NCBI RefSeq assembly: GCF_007970805.1
Contig: NZ_CP042433.1
Coordinates: 4,278,001-4,342,000, forward strand
DNA length: 64,000 nt
DNA from: Flavisolibacter ginsenosidimutans
GTDB taxonomy: Bacteria; Bacteroidota; Bacteroidia; Chitinophagales; Chitinophagaceae
Direction: 5' to 3'
In this document: positions 1 to 8,859 of the stretch, piece after piece
Position numbering within the stretch: the stretch's first letter is position 1
Layout: each line of letters opens with the position of its first letter
Made by a program: the position numbers and the translations under genes
The notes under the pieces: generated by a model
Seen by the model: the letters and a program-made list of their open reading frames with translations, nothing else
Told to the model about the DNA's origin: nothing
Database searches by the model: none

Positions 1-249
1 TATTTTGACAAATGGGTACACTGTGGCTTTTTCGCACTGCTGGTTTTTTTGTGGCGTTTTTATTTCCCCAGGGAGTTGCGCTACAACTGGTGGCTTCTGC
101 TTCTTGCACTTTGTTATGCCTTTGGTGTAGAAGTCATTCAATACTATTTCATTCCGAACCGCTCGTTTGATTTGTTTGATGTGATGGCCGATATGACCGG
201 CGCATTTGCAGGCATTTGGTTTTGGACCAGAAGGTATATAAAAAAATAG
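1..249 (+). CDS. VanZ-like family membrane protein, C-terminal part
   Basis: The reading frame is open from the first base of the window, so this is the 3' end of a gene whose start lies outside. The visible 82 residues begin with a 'DKWVHCGFFALLVFLW' block, typical of the VanZ-like fold (Asp-Lys-x-x-His before a membrane helix). A second hydrophobic helix follows, then 'FDLFDVMADMTGAFAG', which matches the conserved acidic/Asn-Asp region before the last helix of this family. VanZ-like proteins are small inner-membrane proteins; VanZ itself gives low-level teicoplanin resistance, but most members have no known role, so no resistance function is implied. A perfect hairpin overlaps the stop codon. 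The call rests on motif pattern only. Confidence 0.75.
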   Translation, partial: YFDKWVHCGFFALLVFLWRFYFPRELRYNWWLLLLALCYAFGVEVIQYYFIPNRSFDLFDVMADMTGAFAGIWFWTRRYIKK

Positions 250-270
250 ACCCCTGTAGAAACAGGGGTC
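249..270. terminator. Perfect 8-bp hairpin at the VanZ-like stop codon
   Basis: Arms GACCCCTG (249-256) and CAGGGGTC (263-270) are perfect complements with a 6-nt loop TAGAAA. On the plus strand an A-run precedes the stem but no T-run follows. Read on the minus strand a T-rich run does follow, so it could end transcription arriving from prfA, 310 bp away. The last base of the VanZ-like stop codon is the first base of the stem. A near-identical design, with loop TTGAAA, occurs at 49065-49086. Confidence 0.5.
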
Positions 271-581
271 GCAACCAAAACTAACTGCTTATGAGAAAAT
301 TGACTGCTTTATGTGAGAAGAACTGACTTTATTAACGCAAATATGTTGCCAATTGTTTTTGCCGAATTGTTAACTGAATTTAAAAATCCGCAATTCTTTA
401 AAAACGACTGTAAAAGATCTTCTGTTGTTTCGATAAGGTAGAAAAGACTATGCCAAAGATATACAGCTTTAGCGCATATGCAATCAAAAAAAATTACGGC
501 ATTAAGGGTTTTCTTTTAAAATGACAAAGCATTGACAGCATTGTTTGCCTCAAATCAATAATGTATCAAACAAGCTCCAGA
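271..581. other. Gene-free spacer with a tiny MRKL-type ORF
   Basis: This is the spacer between the convergent VanZ-like gene and prfA. I see no gene of normal size. A 12-codon frame starts at 291 and would read MRKLTALCEKN then stop. It is embedded in an imperfect direct repeat of about 19 nt (roughly 283-301 and 302-321: AACTGCTTATG-AGAA against GACTGCTTTATGTGAGAA). The rest is AT-rich with no structure I can support. Confidence 0.4.
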
Positions 582-1646
582 TTAATTCTGTTTTGCCATC
601 TTTTCAGCGTTCTCAGCAAATTGCAAGGCCTCAATTAATTCGTCAATGTGTCCATCCATTACCTCCTGTAAATTATAAAGTGTAAGCCCAATGCGGTGAT
701 CGGTTACGCGGCCTTGCGGATAGTTGTACGTTCTGATTTTGGCACTGCGGTCGCCGGTGCTTACAAGGCTTTTGCGGTGGCGGGATATTTCTTCTTCCTG
801 TTTTCGCACCTGCTCTTCATACAATCGTGTGCGCAACATCTGCATGGCCTTTTCGCGGTTGCCTAATTGGCTGCGTTCTGTTTGGCAAATGACCACCGTG
901 CCGGTTGGAATGTGTGTCAGCATGACCTTCGTTTCCACTTTGTTCACGTTCTGTCCGCCGGCGCCGCCGCTTCGTGCCGTTTCCATTTTTACGTCGCTTT
1001 CCTTTAACTCAAAATCTACTTCTTCGGCTTCGGGCATTACTGCAACGGTAGCCGCGCTGGTGTGCACACGTCCGCTTGCTTCCGTATCGGGTACGCGTTG
1101 TACACGGTGCACACCGCTTTCAAATTTGAGTGTGCCGTACACGTCATCGCCCACCACTTCAATTTGAATTTCTTTGTAGCCGCCTACCGTGCCTTCGGTT
1201 TCGGAAAGAATGGCGGTCTTCCATCCTTTGCGTTCGCAATAACGGGTGTACATGCGGGCAAGATTACCAGCAAAAAGACTTGCTTCGTCACCACCGGTGC
1301 CGGCCCTTATTTCAAGAATGGCGTTCTTGTCATCCTGTGGGTCTTTGGGGATCAGCATTTGCCGGACGTTGCTTTCGAGCGCCGCTAATTTTTCTTCCGT
1401 GCCGGGTAATTCTTCTTTGGCCAATTCACGCATTTCTTCATCCGCTCCGCTCAAAGCTTCTTTGTAAAAGTCAACGTCTTCCAAAAGCTTTTTATAGTCA
1501 TTGCGGGCCTGCACAAATTTTTCAAGGCTCCGGTATTCTTTTGAAAGTTGTCCGAATTTTTTGTTATCGGCAATAATTTCGGGATTGGTGAGGGCTACAC
1601 CCAAATCATCGAAGCGTGCTTTTATGGCTTCCAGTTTATCCAGCAT
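582..1646 (-). CDS. prfA: Peptide chain release factor 1
   Basis: This is release factor RF1, which recognises UAA and UAG stop codons and triggers hydrolysis of the finished peptide on the ribosome. The protein has 354 residues, close to the usual 355-360. It has the codon-recognition tripeptide P-x-T as Pro186-Asp-Thr188 inside 'VQRVPDTEASGR', which separates RF1 from RF2. The catalytic GGQ loop is at about residues 230-232 within 'SGGAGGQNVNK'. The C-terminal 'RTYNYPQGRVTDHR' block is also typical. The ATG at 1646 fits the family N-terminus. The gene is divergent from the amidohydrolase, with starts about 67 bp apart. Plus-strand frames across this region are shadows. Confidence 0.97.
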   Translation of the reverse strand: MLDKLEAIKARFDDLGVALTNPEIIADNKKFGQLSKEYRSLEKFVQARNDYKKLLEDVDFYKEALSGADEEMRELAKEELPGTEEKLAALESNVRQMLIPKDPQDDKNAILEIRAGTGGDEASLFAGNLARMYTRYCERKGWKTAILSETEGTVGGYKEIQIEVVGDDVYGTLKFESGVHRVQRVPDTEASGRVHTSAATVAVMPEAEEVDFELKESDVKMETARSGGAGGQNVNKVETKVMLTHIPTGTVVICQTERSQLGNREKAMQMLRTRLYEEQVRKQEEEISRHRKSLVSTGDRSAKIRTYNYPQGRVTDHRIGLTLYNLQEVMDGHIDELIEALQFAENAEKMAKQN

Positions 1647-1713
1647 GAAGAAAATTAAGGGAGCAAATTTAGGAATGTATCCGCACTGCGGAAGGCCGTA
1701 TTTTAGACGCCTT

Positions 1714-2880
1714 ATGCATTACCGGAAAATCCATCCCGACAAAGTTTTTGATGGCCATCAGCTTTTAACAGAGCAGGTATTAATTATAAGAGATGATGGA
1801 GTAATAGAAGCAGTGGTGCCAGCCGCCGAAGCCGGCGAAGGCGTTGAATGTATAAAAGGTTTGCTTACTCCCGGATTCATCAATTGCCACTGCCACCTCG
1901 AATTAAGCCACATGAAAGGGTTGATACCGGAAGGCACGGGGCTGGTAGATTTTGTTTTTAAGGTGGTGACGCAACGTAATGCGCCGGAGGAAGCAGTTTT
2001 AGATGCCGTTGCGCAAGCAGAAGCTGCCATGAAAGCGGCCGGTATTGCCGCCGTCGGAGACATTTGCAACAACACACTCACCTTGCCGCAAAAAGAAAAG
2101 GGCAATCTTCATTATTACAATTTTGTTGAAGCCAGTGGCTGGCTGCCCGCTGTTTCGGAAGCGAAGTTCGAACGGGCGAAGTGGATTTATGATGTGTTCG
2201 AGAGAATCCAAAATTCCTCCATCGTGCCCCATGCGCCGTATTCCGTTTCGGAAAATTTGTGGAAGGCAATTCAACCCTATTTTCAAAACAAAGTTGTTTC
2301 CATTCACAACCAGGAAACCGCTTTTGAAGACGAATTTTTTCTGCACGGCACCGGTGATTTTAAACGCATGTACGAACTGATGAAGATTGACAACTCGCAT
2401 CATATTCCAACGAAAAAGAGCAGCCTTCAATCGTATTTTGACAAGCTAAGTGATGCGGATAAAATCATTCTTGTGCACAATACGTTTACCACTCAAGAAG
2501 ACATTGATTATGTAATCGGCAGCCGGCAGTCGGCAGTCGGCAGTAAGCCACAAACTTTTTTCTGTCTTTGCGCCAACGCCAATCAATATATTGAAGGCGC
2601 AATGCCGCCGGTTGACTTGTTCAGAAAAAACAAGTGCAATCTTGTTTTGGGCACTGATAGTTTAGCAAGCAATTGGAGCTTAAGTATTCTTAATGAAATC
2701 AAAACCATCCGCAAATATTTTCCGCAGGTTTCGCTGGAAGAAATGCTTCGTTGGGCAACCGTCAACGGCGCAATGGCTTTGAATATGGAAGATGATCTGG
2801 GCTCTTTCGAAAAAGGCAAGAAGCCGGGTGTTGTGTTGATTGAGGAAGAAACTCTAAACGTTCAGGAAATTTTATTCTGA
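1714..2880 (+). CDS. Amidohydrolase-superfamily deaminase (ATZ/TRZ/aminofutalosine-deaminase-like)
   Basis: This is a 388-residue metal-dependent hydrolase of the amidohydrolase superfamily. Metal and catalytic motifs appear in the expected order: 'INCHCHLELSHMKG' (HxH, near residues 57-60), 'VPHAPYSVS', 'SIHNQET' (His and Glu) and 'GTDSLASN' (the metal Asp). The closest known activities are deamination of amino-substituted heterocycles, such as chlorohydrolase-like enzymes, guanine deaminase and aminodeoxyfutalosine deaminase of the alternative menaquinone route; I cannot choose among them. I place the start at the ATG at 1714 ('MHYRKIHPDKVFDG'). The upstream extension would overlap prfA on the other strand and has no family similarity. 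A run of four CGGCAGT-type heptamers (2517-2544) adds a variable loop before the 'FFCLCANAN' strand. The gene converges on recO with an 18-bp gap. Confidence 0.85.
   Translation: MHYRKIHPDKVFDGHQLLTEQVLIIRDDGVIEAVVPAAEAGEGVECIKGLLTPGFINCHCHLELSHMKGLIPEGTGLVDFVFKVVTQRNAPEEAVLDAVAQAEAAMKAAGIAAVGDICNNTLTLPQKEKGNLHYYNFVEASGWLPAVSEAKFERAKWIYDVFERIQNSSIVPHAPYSVSENLWKAIQPYFQNKVVSIHNQETAFEDEFFLHGTGDFKRMYELMKIDNSHHIPTKKSSLQSYFDKLSDADKIILVHNTFTTQEDIDYVIGSRQSAVGSKPQTFFCLCANANQYIEGAMPPVDLFRKNKCNLVLGTDSLASNWSLSILNEIKTIRKYFPQVSLEEMLRWATVNGAMALNMEDDLGSFEKGKKPGVVLIEEETLNVQEILF
2517..2544. repeat. In-frame 7-nt tandem repeat inside the amidohydrolase gene
   Basis: Four consecutive heptamers CGGCAGC, CGGCAGT, CGGCAGT, CGGCAGT form a perfectly phased 28-bp block. 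It encodes a Gly-Ser-Arg-Gln-Ser-Ala-Val-Gly-Ser-like segment where relatives need only a short turn before the next beta strand. The heptamer period matches the intergenic heptamer arrays elsewhere in this window. Confidence 0.85.
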
Positions 2881-2898
2881 GTTTAAACGGTCTTCATT

Positions 2899-3639
2899 TT
2901 AATTCATAATCTCCCGCAGCACGGGCAACGTGCGCAAGGTCCCAAACTCCGGTACGTTAAAAGCATAGTATTGCTCCAGGCCGTGCACAATTCGCCGGCG
3001 CGTATCCTGGTTTAAATACACTTGCTCCAATTCGTGCGGCTGTAAAATTTTCAAGATGTCCGAAACGGCGGCGGCTTCGCGGTCAATTAAGTAGTATTGA
3101 TGCAAAGGCTGGTCTTCTGCAAAACGGCCTTCCTGCAAATCGAGGTAATGTTTTTCTTCGGAAAATTCATCGTTGATGCGGAAGCCAAAAAATACCGCAA
3201 GGTGCAGCGCAAAGAACAACGGAAAATTACCGGTAACGGCCGCATTGGCTTCGTCTAAATGCTTTAACGCGTCTTCTACAAAATAAAAAAGGTCAGGATT
3301 GGGCTCGGGTTGTTTGAGGCATTTGCCCAAAAGCTCCATCATAAAAAGTGCCACGGCGTTTTTGTGCACATCGGACAAAATATGCTGATAAAGAAAATCC
3401 CATTTGTATTCGCGAAGGCGCTGCAGGTTGTTGAAATCGCTGTGATAAGCCACCAGTTCCAAAATGGCCGCAGGCTGAAAAAGCGAGGCTTTTGGCGTGC
3501 CTTTTTTGGTGGCCGTTCGCACGCCGTTCACCAGGTAAGATTGTAAGCCGAATAGTTCGGTAAACATCGTCACCACCAACGAGGTTTCGCCGTATTTTAC
3601 CGAACGAAGCACAATGCCTTTTGTTTTTGCAATCATCAA
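2899..3639 (-). CDS. recO: DNA repair protein RecO
   Basis: RecO loads RecA onto SSB-coated single-stranded DNA together with RecR, and anneals strands in gap repair. The 246-residue length is typical. The N-terminal OB-fold starts with 'AKTKGIVLRSVKYGETSLVVTMFTELFG', and 'YLVNGVR...KGTPKASLFQP' is characteristic of the Bacteroidota branch. The C-terminal zinc-finger cysteines of some RecO proteins are not visible. Start ATG at 3639; a second Met follows at once. It lies upstream of porZ on the same strand, separated by a 163-bp spacer holding an octamer-phased inverted repeat. Confidence 0.9.
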   Translation of the reverse strand: MMIAKTKGIVLRSVKYGETSLVVTMFTELFGLQSYLVNGVRTATKKGTPKASLFQPAAILELVAYHSDFNNLQRLREYKWDFLYQHILSDVHKNAVALFMMELLGKCLKQPEPNPDLFYFVEDALKHLDEANAAVTGNFPLFFALHLAVFFGFRINDEFSEEKHYLDLQEGRFAEDQPLHQYYLIDREAAAVSDILKILQPHELEQVYLNQDTRRRIVHGLEQYYAFNVPEFGTLRTLPVLREIMN

Positions 3640-3643
3640 AAAT

Positions 3644-3799
3644 TGTTTACGTGTTCACTTGTTCAAGGGTTCACAAGTTAGGCGTAAACGGGGCGAAAAC
3701 GTTCCGACAAAAGCAAGTGTTTCGCTAAACTTTTTACGCGAAAGAGAACTGCTAAACCGGGAAGAAACACGTGAACAGGTAAACACGTAAACAAGTGAA
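3644..3799. repeat. Octamer-phased inverted repeat between recO and porZ
   Basis: The left arm (3644-3675) is TGTTTACG, TGTTCACT, TGTTCAAG, GGTTCACA, all in 8-nt register. The right arm (3766-3797) is AACACGTG, AACAGGTA, AACACGTA, AACAAGTG in the same register and reverse-complementary. Positions 3645-3664 pair with 3773-3792 at 18 of 20 bases. About 90 bp of unrelated sequence lies between the arms. The same word family recurs at 60778-60910. Confidence 0.85.
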
Positions 3800-3802
3800 C
3801 GA

Positions 3803-6088
3803 TCATCTTGCCACGACGATTTTTGCCACAACTTTTTCGTTGTTCGCGGCATCTACGGCAATCACCAGATACACGCCGGATGCGGCTTTGCGGCCTTTGT
3901 AGTCCTTGCCGTCCCATACGGCCTGCCCGCCCAGCGACCGTGTTTGATAGACCAGCCTTCCATTTGTTTCCGTGATTTTTACCACCGCGTTTTCAGGCAA
4001 TCCTTTAATGCCAATCAGGCCGTTAAAATTGGGTGGAACGGGGTTTGGAAATACAAGCACATTGTCCTTCGTTTCTTCGTATTCCGTTGCGCTGCCGCGA
4101 TACGAAATCAATCCTTTTGAAGTCGCGATAAATACTTCGCCGGTGCTGCCGTCAATTGCAATTTTTTTCACGTCGTTGCTCAACAGCGGACTGTTTTGTT
4201 CGGTGAAATTTCGGAGCACTTTATCGCCGTCTTTTGCAACAAGCCAGACGCCGCTTGCCGTTGCCACCCATTTTCTATCGGCGCCGTCCACGGCGATGCT
4301 GCGCACTTCCTGTCCCTTGAATAAATAGTTCGCAAAACCTCCTTCTTGTATCACGGGCAACACCGCTTCGCAACCGCCTGCAAACACATCCTGCGGGCAT
4401 TGAAACACGCCAATTCCGTTGTCGGTTCCTACCCAAATGAAACCGCTTTTATCTTTAGCAAGGCAAAGCACTTCGTTTGACGGAAGATTGCCTAAACCCG
4501 CGCCGGCCCTGAACAATTTCCACTTGTCGTCAGCCGCATTTGCAAGTGTTCCTTCGTTAAAAACGAGCAAGCCGTTTCCTTTCGGCGACTGTATCCATTT
4601 TTGTCCGGCATCGTCAATCAAAATTTGCGCAACGGCGTTTTCAAACAAGGTAAACGGAACACTGAACGACTGCCACGAACCGTCATTTTTTAACACGTGC
4701 AATTGTTTGGCTGCGCTGAAATTCGACACCCATAAATTATTGTCCTTGTCAAAGGCAAGGCCCGAAACGCGATAACTATTTGGGTCGCCGATGGCCGGTC
4801 CGAGGGAAGAATTCTGTTTAAAAATTTTTGGCTGCGTTGAATTGTCAATGTGAACTATACCACCGCCGAAAGAGCCGGCCCACGCGGTGTTGTCACGAGG
4901 ATCAACAGCAACGGTAATGAAATCGAGAAGCGTGTCTAATTGACGATAATTGTAAAGATTAAAAGCAGACCAATAGCCGCCTTCGAGTTTAAAAACACCG
5001 CTTGGATTGTATTGGTAATTCCAACTGCTGTTTACCGCGCCGGCAGTGGCCCAAAGCACGCCGTTGCGCACCGCCATTTCGCCCTGCACGATGTTTTGCG
5101 GCGAGTTCAATTTATAGTTTTCAAAACTGCTGCCGCTGGCCTGCAAAAGACCACCGTCCAAGTCGGCAATCCAATAATCGTTGCCTATTGCAACTGCTTT
5201 TTTGGGCGATGAAATCATGCCGGGTTGTTGAAGAATTTTTTGAACCACGCCGCTTTCGTTCAATGCAACAACCTGCGCTTCGCCGGTCGGTTTGCGTTGC
5301 GTGAGCAGCAAACTGTTTTGCGAAGAATTGATAGAAGTAACGTGCCAGCCATTTGCAAAAAACGGCTTCCAGTTTCCATTGTTCTCAACAAACAAGGAGT
5401 CGTTTTGCAGCACGATAATTTTGTTCTGAAACAACGCAACCGCTTTCGCGGATGAAGCCGATAAGCCGTTGACGCCAGATAGATTTTGCCAGGCACGAAA
5501 GTCGGCGGGGTTCTGCGTAGAGATTGCTGTTCGTTTCAGACCTTCTTCGGTAGCCGCGTAGAAAAAACCTGCCGTTTTTGCAAAGCCATTCACTTTTACA
5601 TAACCACCTGAATCACCAATAAACCAGGAATCTTTCACTTCGTATTTTTCGGCATCAAGTACAATCACACCAATGCCCGTGCTTAAATAACAACGGGTGT
5701 TGTCGGGATAAATTGAATAGATGTTTTTATCGCCGCTAATAACAGAGCGTTTGATGTCGGGAACGTTGTGAATGCCGCTTTCATCCAATACGTCAACGTT
5801 GCTGTTGTTGTAAGCCACAAACAATTTTTTTGAAGCCGCATCATAATTCATTGCGCTTACGCCGGTTTCACTCAGGCCTGATACCTTGCTAAAACGTTCG
5901 ATTTCTTTTGTTGCGAGGTCAACGCTGAAAAAACTAAAAGGCGTAGCCGCGTAAATTTTTTTGTCTGATGCCGTTATATCAATGGTGCCTTGATAGGGAA
6001 GATGCTCCCGCCAGAGGCCGATGGCGGGAAAGGTGTTTTGCGAAAAAACAAAAACGGGAAACAACAAAAGAAGCAACAGGAATCTCAC
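3803..6088 (-). CDS. porZ: PorZ-like type IX secretion system protein (two-propeller domains plus C-terminal sorting domain)
   Basis: The 761-residue protein starts with a signal peptide (MRFLLLLLLFPVFVFS|Q). The mature N-terminus 'IGLWREHLPYQGTIDITASDKKIYAATPFSFFSVD' is the hallmark of the PorZ N-terminal beta-propeller. Further propeller blades follow ('GFIWVGTDNGIGVF', 'RKWVATASGVWLV', 'GEVFIATSKGLISYRG'). The last 85 residues, starting 'NVLVFPNPVPPNFNG' and ending 'AASGVYLVIAV...KIVVAR', form a type A C-terminal sorting domain. In Porphyromonas gingivalis PorZ is part of the cell-surface attachment complex that hands anionic LPS to cargo. The identification comes from the N-terminal motif and architecture; a generic two-component-regulator propeller protein is the alternative. 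The gene follows recO on the same strand. Confidence 0.8.
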   Translation of the reverse strand: MRFLLLLLLFPVFVFSQNTFPAIGLWREHLPYQGTIDITASDKKIYAATPFSFFSVDLATKEIERFSKVSGLSETGVSAMNYDAASKKLFVAYNNSNVDVLDESGIHNVPDIKRSVISGDKNIYSIYPDNTRCYLSTGIGVIVLDAEKYEVKDSWFIGDSGGYVKVNGFAKTAGFFYAATEEGLKRTAISTQNPADFRAWQNLSGVNGLSASSAKAVALFQNKIIVLQNDSLFVENNGNWKPFFANGWHVTSINSSQNSLLLTQRKPTGEAQVVALNESGVVQKILQQPGMISSPKKAVAIGNDYWIADLDGGLLQASGSSFENYKLNSPQNIVQGEMAVRNGVLWATAGAVNSSWNYQYNPSGVFKLEGGYWSAFNLYNYRQLDTLLDFITVAVDPRDNTAWAGSFGGGIVHIDNSTQPKIFKQNSSLGPAIGDPNSYRVSGLAFDKDNNLWVSNFSAAKQLHVLKNDGSWQSFSVPFTLFENAVAQILIDDAGQKWIQSPKGNGLLVFNEGTLANAADDKWKLFRAGAGLGNLPSNEVLCLAKDKSGFIWVGTDNGIGVFQCPQDVFAGGCEAVLPVIQEGGFANYLFKGQEVRSIAVDGADRKWVATASGVWLVAKDGDKVLRNFTEQNSPLLSNDVKKIAIDGSTGEVFIATSKGLISYRGSATEYEETKDNVLVFPNPVPPNFNGLIGIKGLPENAVVKITETNGRLVYQTRSLGGQAVWDGKDYKGRKAASGVYLVIAVDAANNEKVVAKIVVAR

Positions 6089-6148
6089 CGTTCAAAACTA
6101 AGGAGAAGCGCAGAACGGTAAGATGATTGCAGGAGGGTGGTTGCTGTC

Positions 6149-6224
6149 TTGCTCAATAATGATAAGAACGCACAAGAGTGCGACGCAACAAATGCTGAAT
6201 AGACAGACGGACTTCTGGTTTATA
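6149..6224. repeat. Dispersed intergenic element, copy 1
   Basis: The segment contains a CGCAC-AAGA-GTGCG mini-hairpin (6169-6182), then GACGCAAC, AATAGACAG and ACTTCTGG. The same order and spacing occurs at 29931-30010, with most of about 65 positions identical. The similarity starts upstream at TTGCTCAATA (6150-6159). Here it fills the divergent spacer between porZ and the MMPL exporter. Confidence 0.7.
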
Positions 6225-6293
6225 AAATGCATCTCTTTTGCCGGGCTCTGCACCCTTATTTGATTCTCATCCTCTTTGCTTTTCTTTGCGCCC

Positions 6294-8702
6294 ATGTGGA
6301 AGTCGATAGCCCTGCTTATTCTCCGGTTCAAATACCTTTTGTTCCTGCTGCTGTTGGCATTAACAGCCTTTTTTGGCTGGCAGGCAAAAGACGTAAAACT
6401 GGGCTACGAATTTGCCAAAGCCGTTCCCGTTGACAACCCAAAATACCTGGCTTACGAACGCTTTAAAAAAGTGTTTGGCGAGAACGGTGGCCTGATGGTG
6501 ATTGGCGTGCAAACGCCCCGCTTTTTTGATTCGGCTTTTTTTAATGATTACGTGCGGCTGCAAAAAAGCCTGAAGAAAATTCACGGCATTGAGGGCATTC
6601 TTTCCGTTCCTGCAGCGGTGAACCTGGTGCGGGCCGATAGTGCCGAGAAATTGCAGGCGCTTCCTGTTTTTAAAGACACGGTGCTTACGCAAGCGCAACT
6701 TGATAGCGGCAAAACCATTTTTCTGAATCTTCCTTTTTACCGTGGATTGCTTTACGATAAAGCGGCCAAAACCTGGCTCATGGCTGTGACCACCAATAAT
6801 GCTTTGTTTAACACGCCGGCCCGCAAAGCGGTTATTGACAGCGTACTTGGCCTGACGAATGCTTTTGAAGCAAAACAAAAAGTGGACTTGCGCATGAGCG
6901 GCCTGCCGCTTATTCGCACCATCATGACCGACAAGATCAAGAACGAAATGCGCTACTTTCTTGTCGGTTCCATCCTTTTATCGGCGCTGATTTTACTGGC
7001 TTTTTTCCGGTCGTTCAGCGCCATGCTTTTATCCTTAGCCGTTGTTGGAATCGGCGTGATCTGGAGCGTGGGTTTTTTGCAGTTAATGGGCTACAAACTT
7101 TCCATTCTCACGGCACTCATTCCACCGCTGATTGTTGTCATCGGCATTCCCAATTGCATTTACTTTTTGAACAAATTTCACACAAGCTTTCGCGAAACCG
7201 GCGACAAGCAAACGGCCTTGATTGAGATGATCAGCAAGATGGGCGTTGTAACTCTCTTTTGCAACATCACGGCGGCCATCGGCTTTGCGGTGTTTGGTTT
7301 AACCAAAAGCGCCATTCTGAAAGAATTCGGCGTCGTGGCCGGCGTTAATGTGTTTGCGTTGTTTTTTATTTCGCTCTTCTTTATTCCCGCGGTTTTAAGC
7401 TTGTTACCTGCGCCGAAAGCGGTGCACATGAAGTACCTAAACAATCCTCGTCTGCAACGCTGGCTCGACCGGTTGGAGTATTGGGCACTCAATCACCGGC
7501 GCACCATATTTATAGCAACGGCAGTTGTGCTTGCGGTTTCCGTGGCGGGCATGTTGCGGTTGAAAAGTTTGGCCTATGTGGTGGATGATGTGCCAAAGCA
7601 AGACAAAGTTTATCGCGACCTGAAATTCTTTGAAGACAATTTTGGCGGCGTGTTGCCGCTTGAGATTGTGATTGACGCAAAGAAGCAAAGGCGCATTGTG
7701 AGTTTGCCCACGTTTGTAAAAATGGATTCGCTGGTGCAATACCTTTCGTCGCGGAGCTACATGGGCAAAGCGTTGACGCTAACAGAAGGGCTCAAGTTTG
7801 CGAAGCAGGCTTTTTTTGAAGGCGACAGCACGTTTTATGCCTTGCCCGGCGAAAACGATTTGCTGGCGCTGAAATCTTACCTCTCGCAAAAGGACGATAG
7901 CACCGCATCAACGGAGAATGTGCAGGGAAAAGGCTTCGCCAAACTCGTGTCATCGTTCATGGACAAAGACCGCCAGCGGGCCCGCATTTCGGTAACGATG
8001 AAAGATGTAGGTTCGGAGCAATTGCCCGCTATTTTAGACAGCGTTCAGACCAGGGCTGAAGAAATTTTTAACCGCGACAGCGTCGAAGCACTTTCGGCGA
8101 ATGCTGATACAAAAGCCGAACACAAAAACGACACGCTTTGGGGTAAACGCAAGTACAATATTGAGCTAACGGGCGGCTCGGTAACGGCTTTGGAAGGTTC
8201 GCGTTTCATCATCAGCGGTTTAAAGGAAAGTATTCTGTGGGCTTTCCTTCTCATCACCGCCTGCATGATTTATTTGTTTCGTTCGTTTCGCATTTTGCTT
8301 TGTTCATTGATACCGAATTTAATTCCATTAGTGATTACTGCGGGTGTTATGGGCTGGACCGGCGTGCCGCTAAAGCCTTCCACAGTATTGGTTTTTAGCG
8401 TGGCGCTGGGCATTGCCATTGACATCACCATTCGTTTTTTGGTGAACTACAAACAGCAACTAAAGGGCAACAACGGCGACGTGAAAAAGACCGTGATCGA
8501 AACCATTCATTCCACGGGCCTAAGCATTTTATACACTTCCATAGTTCTCACTGCCGGCTTTGTTATTTTTTGTTTCAGCGCATTTGGCGGCACGGAAGCA
8601 TTGGGCTGGCTTACATCGTTAACGCTGGTAACGGCTACGGTTGCAAATCTTGTTTTTTTGCCGGCACTGTTGTTAACGGTCTTTCGGAAAAAGGGACAAT
8701 GA
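6294..8702 (+). CDS. MMPL/RND-superfamily exporter
   Basis: The protein has 802 residues and the architecture of an MMPL-type RND transporter: a first membrane helix near residues 8-27, a long extracytoplasmic loop, a five-helix bundle (about residues 215-380, with 'MRYFLVGSILLSALILLAFF'), then the same plan repeated ('LWGKRKYNIELTGG...SILWAFLLITACMIYLF', 'VFSVALGIAIDITIRFL'). Small acidic and Gly-rich motifs lie in the fourth helix of each half, as expected for proton-driven RND proteins. The substrate is unknown; relatives move lipids or hopanoids, but nothing here fixes that. I chose the ATG at 6294 ('MWKSIALLILRFKYL') over an in-frame TTG at 6276. It is divergent from porZ. Confidence 0.85.
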   Translation: MWKSIALLILRFKYLLFLLLLALTAFFGWQAKDVKLGYEFAKAVPVDNPKYLAYERFKKVFGENGGLMVIGVQTPRFFDSAFFNDYVRLQKSLKKIHGIEGILSVPAAVNLVRADSAEKLQALPVFKDTVLTQAQLDSGKTIFLNLPFYRGLLYDKAAKTWLMAVTTNNALFNTPARKAVIDSVLGLTNAFEAKQKVDLRMSGLPLIRTIMTDKIKNEMRYFLVGSILLSALILLAFFRSFSAMLLSLAVVGIGVIWSVGFLQLMGYKLSILTALIPPLIVVIGIPNCIYFLNKFHTSFRETGDKQTALIEMISKMGVVTLFCNITAAIGFAVFGLTKSAILKEFGVVAGVNVFALFFISLFFIPAVLSLLPAPKAVHMKYLNNPRLQRWLDRLEYWALNHRRTIFIATAVVLAVSVAGMLRLKSLAYVVDDVPKQDKVYRDLKFFEDNFGGVLPLEIVIDAKKQRRIVSLPTFVKMDSLVQYLSSRSYMGKALTLTEGLKFAKQAFFEGDSTFYALPGENDLLALKSYLSQKDDSTASTENVQGKGFAKLVSSFMDKDRQRARISVTMKDVGSEQLPAILDSVQTRAEEIFNRDSVEALSANADTKAEHKNDTLWGKRKYNIELTGGSVTALEGSRFIISGLKESILWAFLLITACMIYLFRSFRILLCSLIPNLIPLVITAGVMGWTGVPLKPSTVLVFSVALGIAIDITIRFLVNYKQQLKGNNGDVKKTVIETIHSTGLSILYTSIVLTAGFVIFCFSAFGGTEALGWLTSLTLVTATVANLVFLPALLLTVFRKKGQ

Positions 8703-8859
8703 TGATTTGCCTCAGTTTGTGCAGCTTTCCTTAACAATTCCTTGTCTTTTCTCCTTTGCTCCCATATATTAGCAGCTTTCTAATTTAGAACGAACACCAA
8801 CTGTATCATTCCTCTGAAGACTGTGAATGCTTTTATTTATTAATTCAAACAACATGCAC

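Noticed and set aside
724..1576. Several plus-strand frames of 70-150 codons across prfA
   Set aside because: They are shadows of prfA on the opposite strand; their translations have no domain motifs and odd Cys/Ser/Arg composition.
1501..1713. Longer N-terminus for the amidohydrolase starting at 1501
   Set aside because: It overlaps prfA on the other strand and adds low-complexity sequence unlike any amidohydrolase N-terminus; ATG 1714 fits better.
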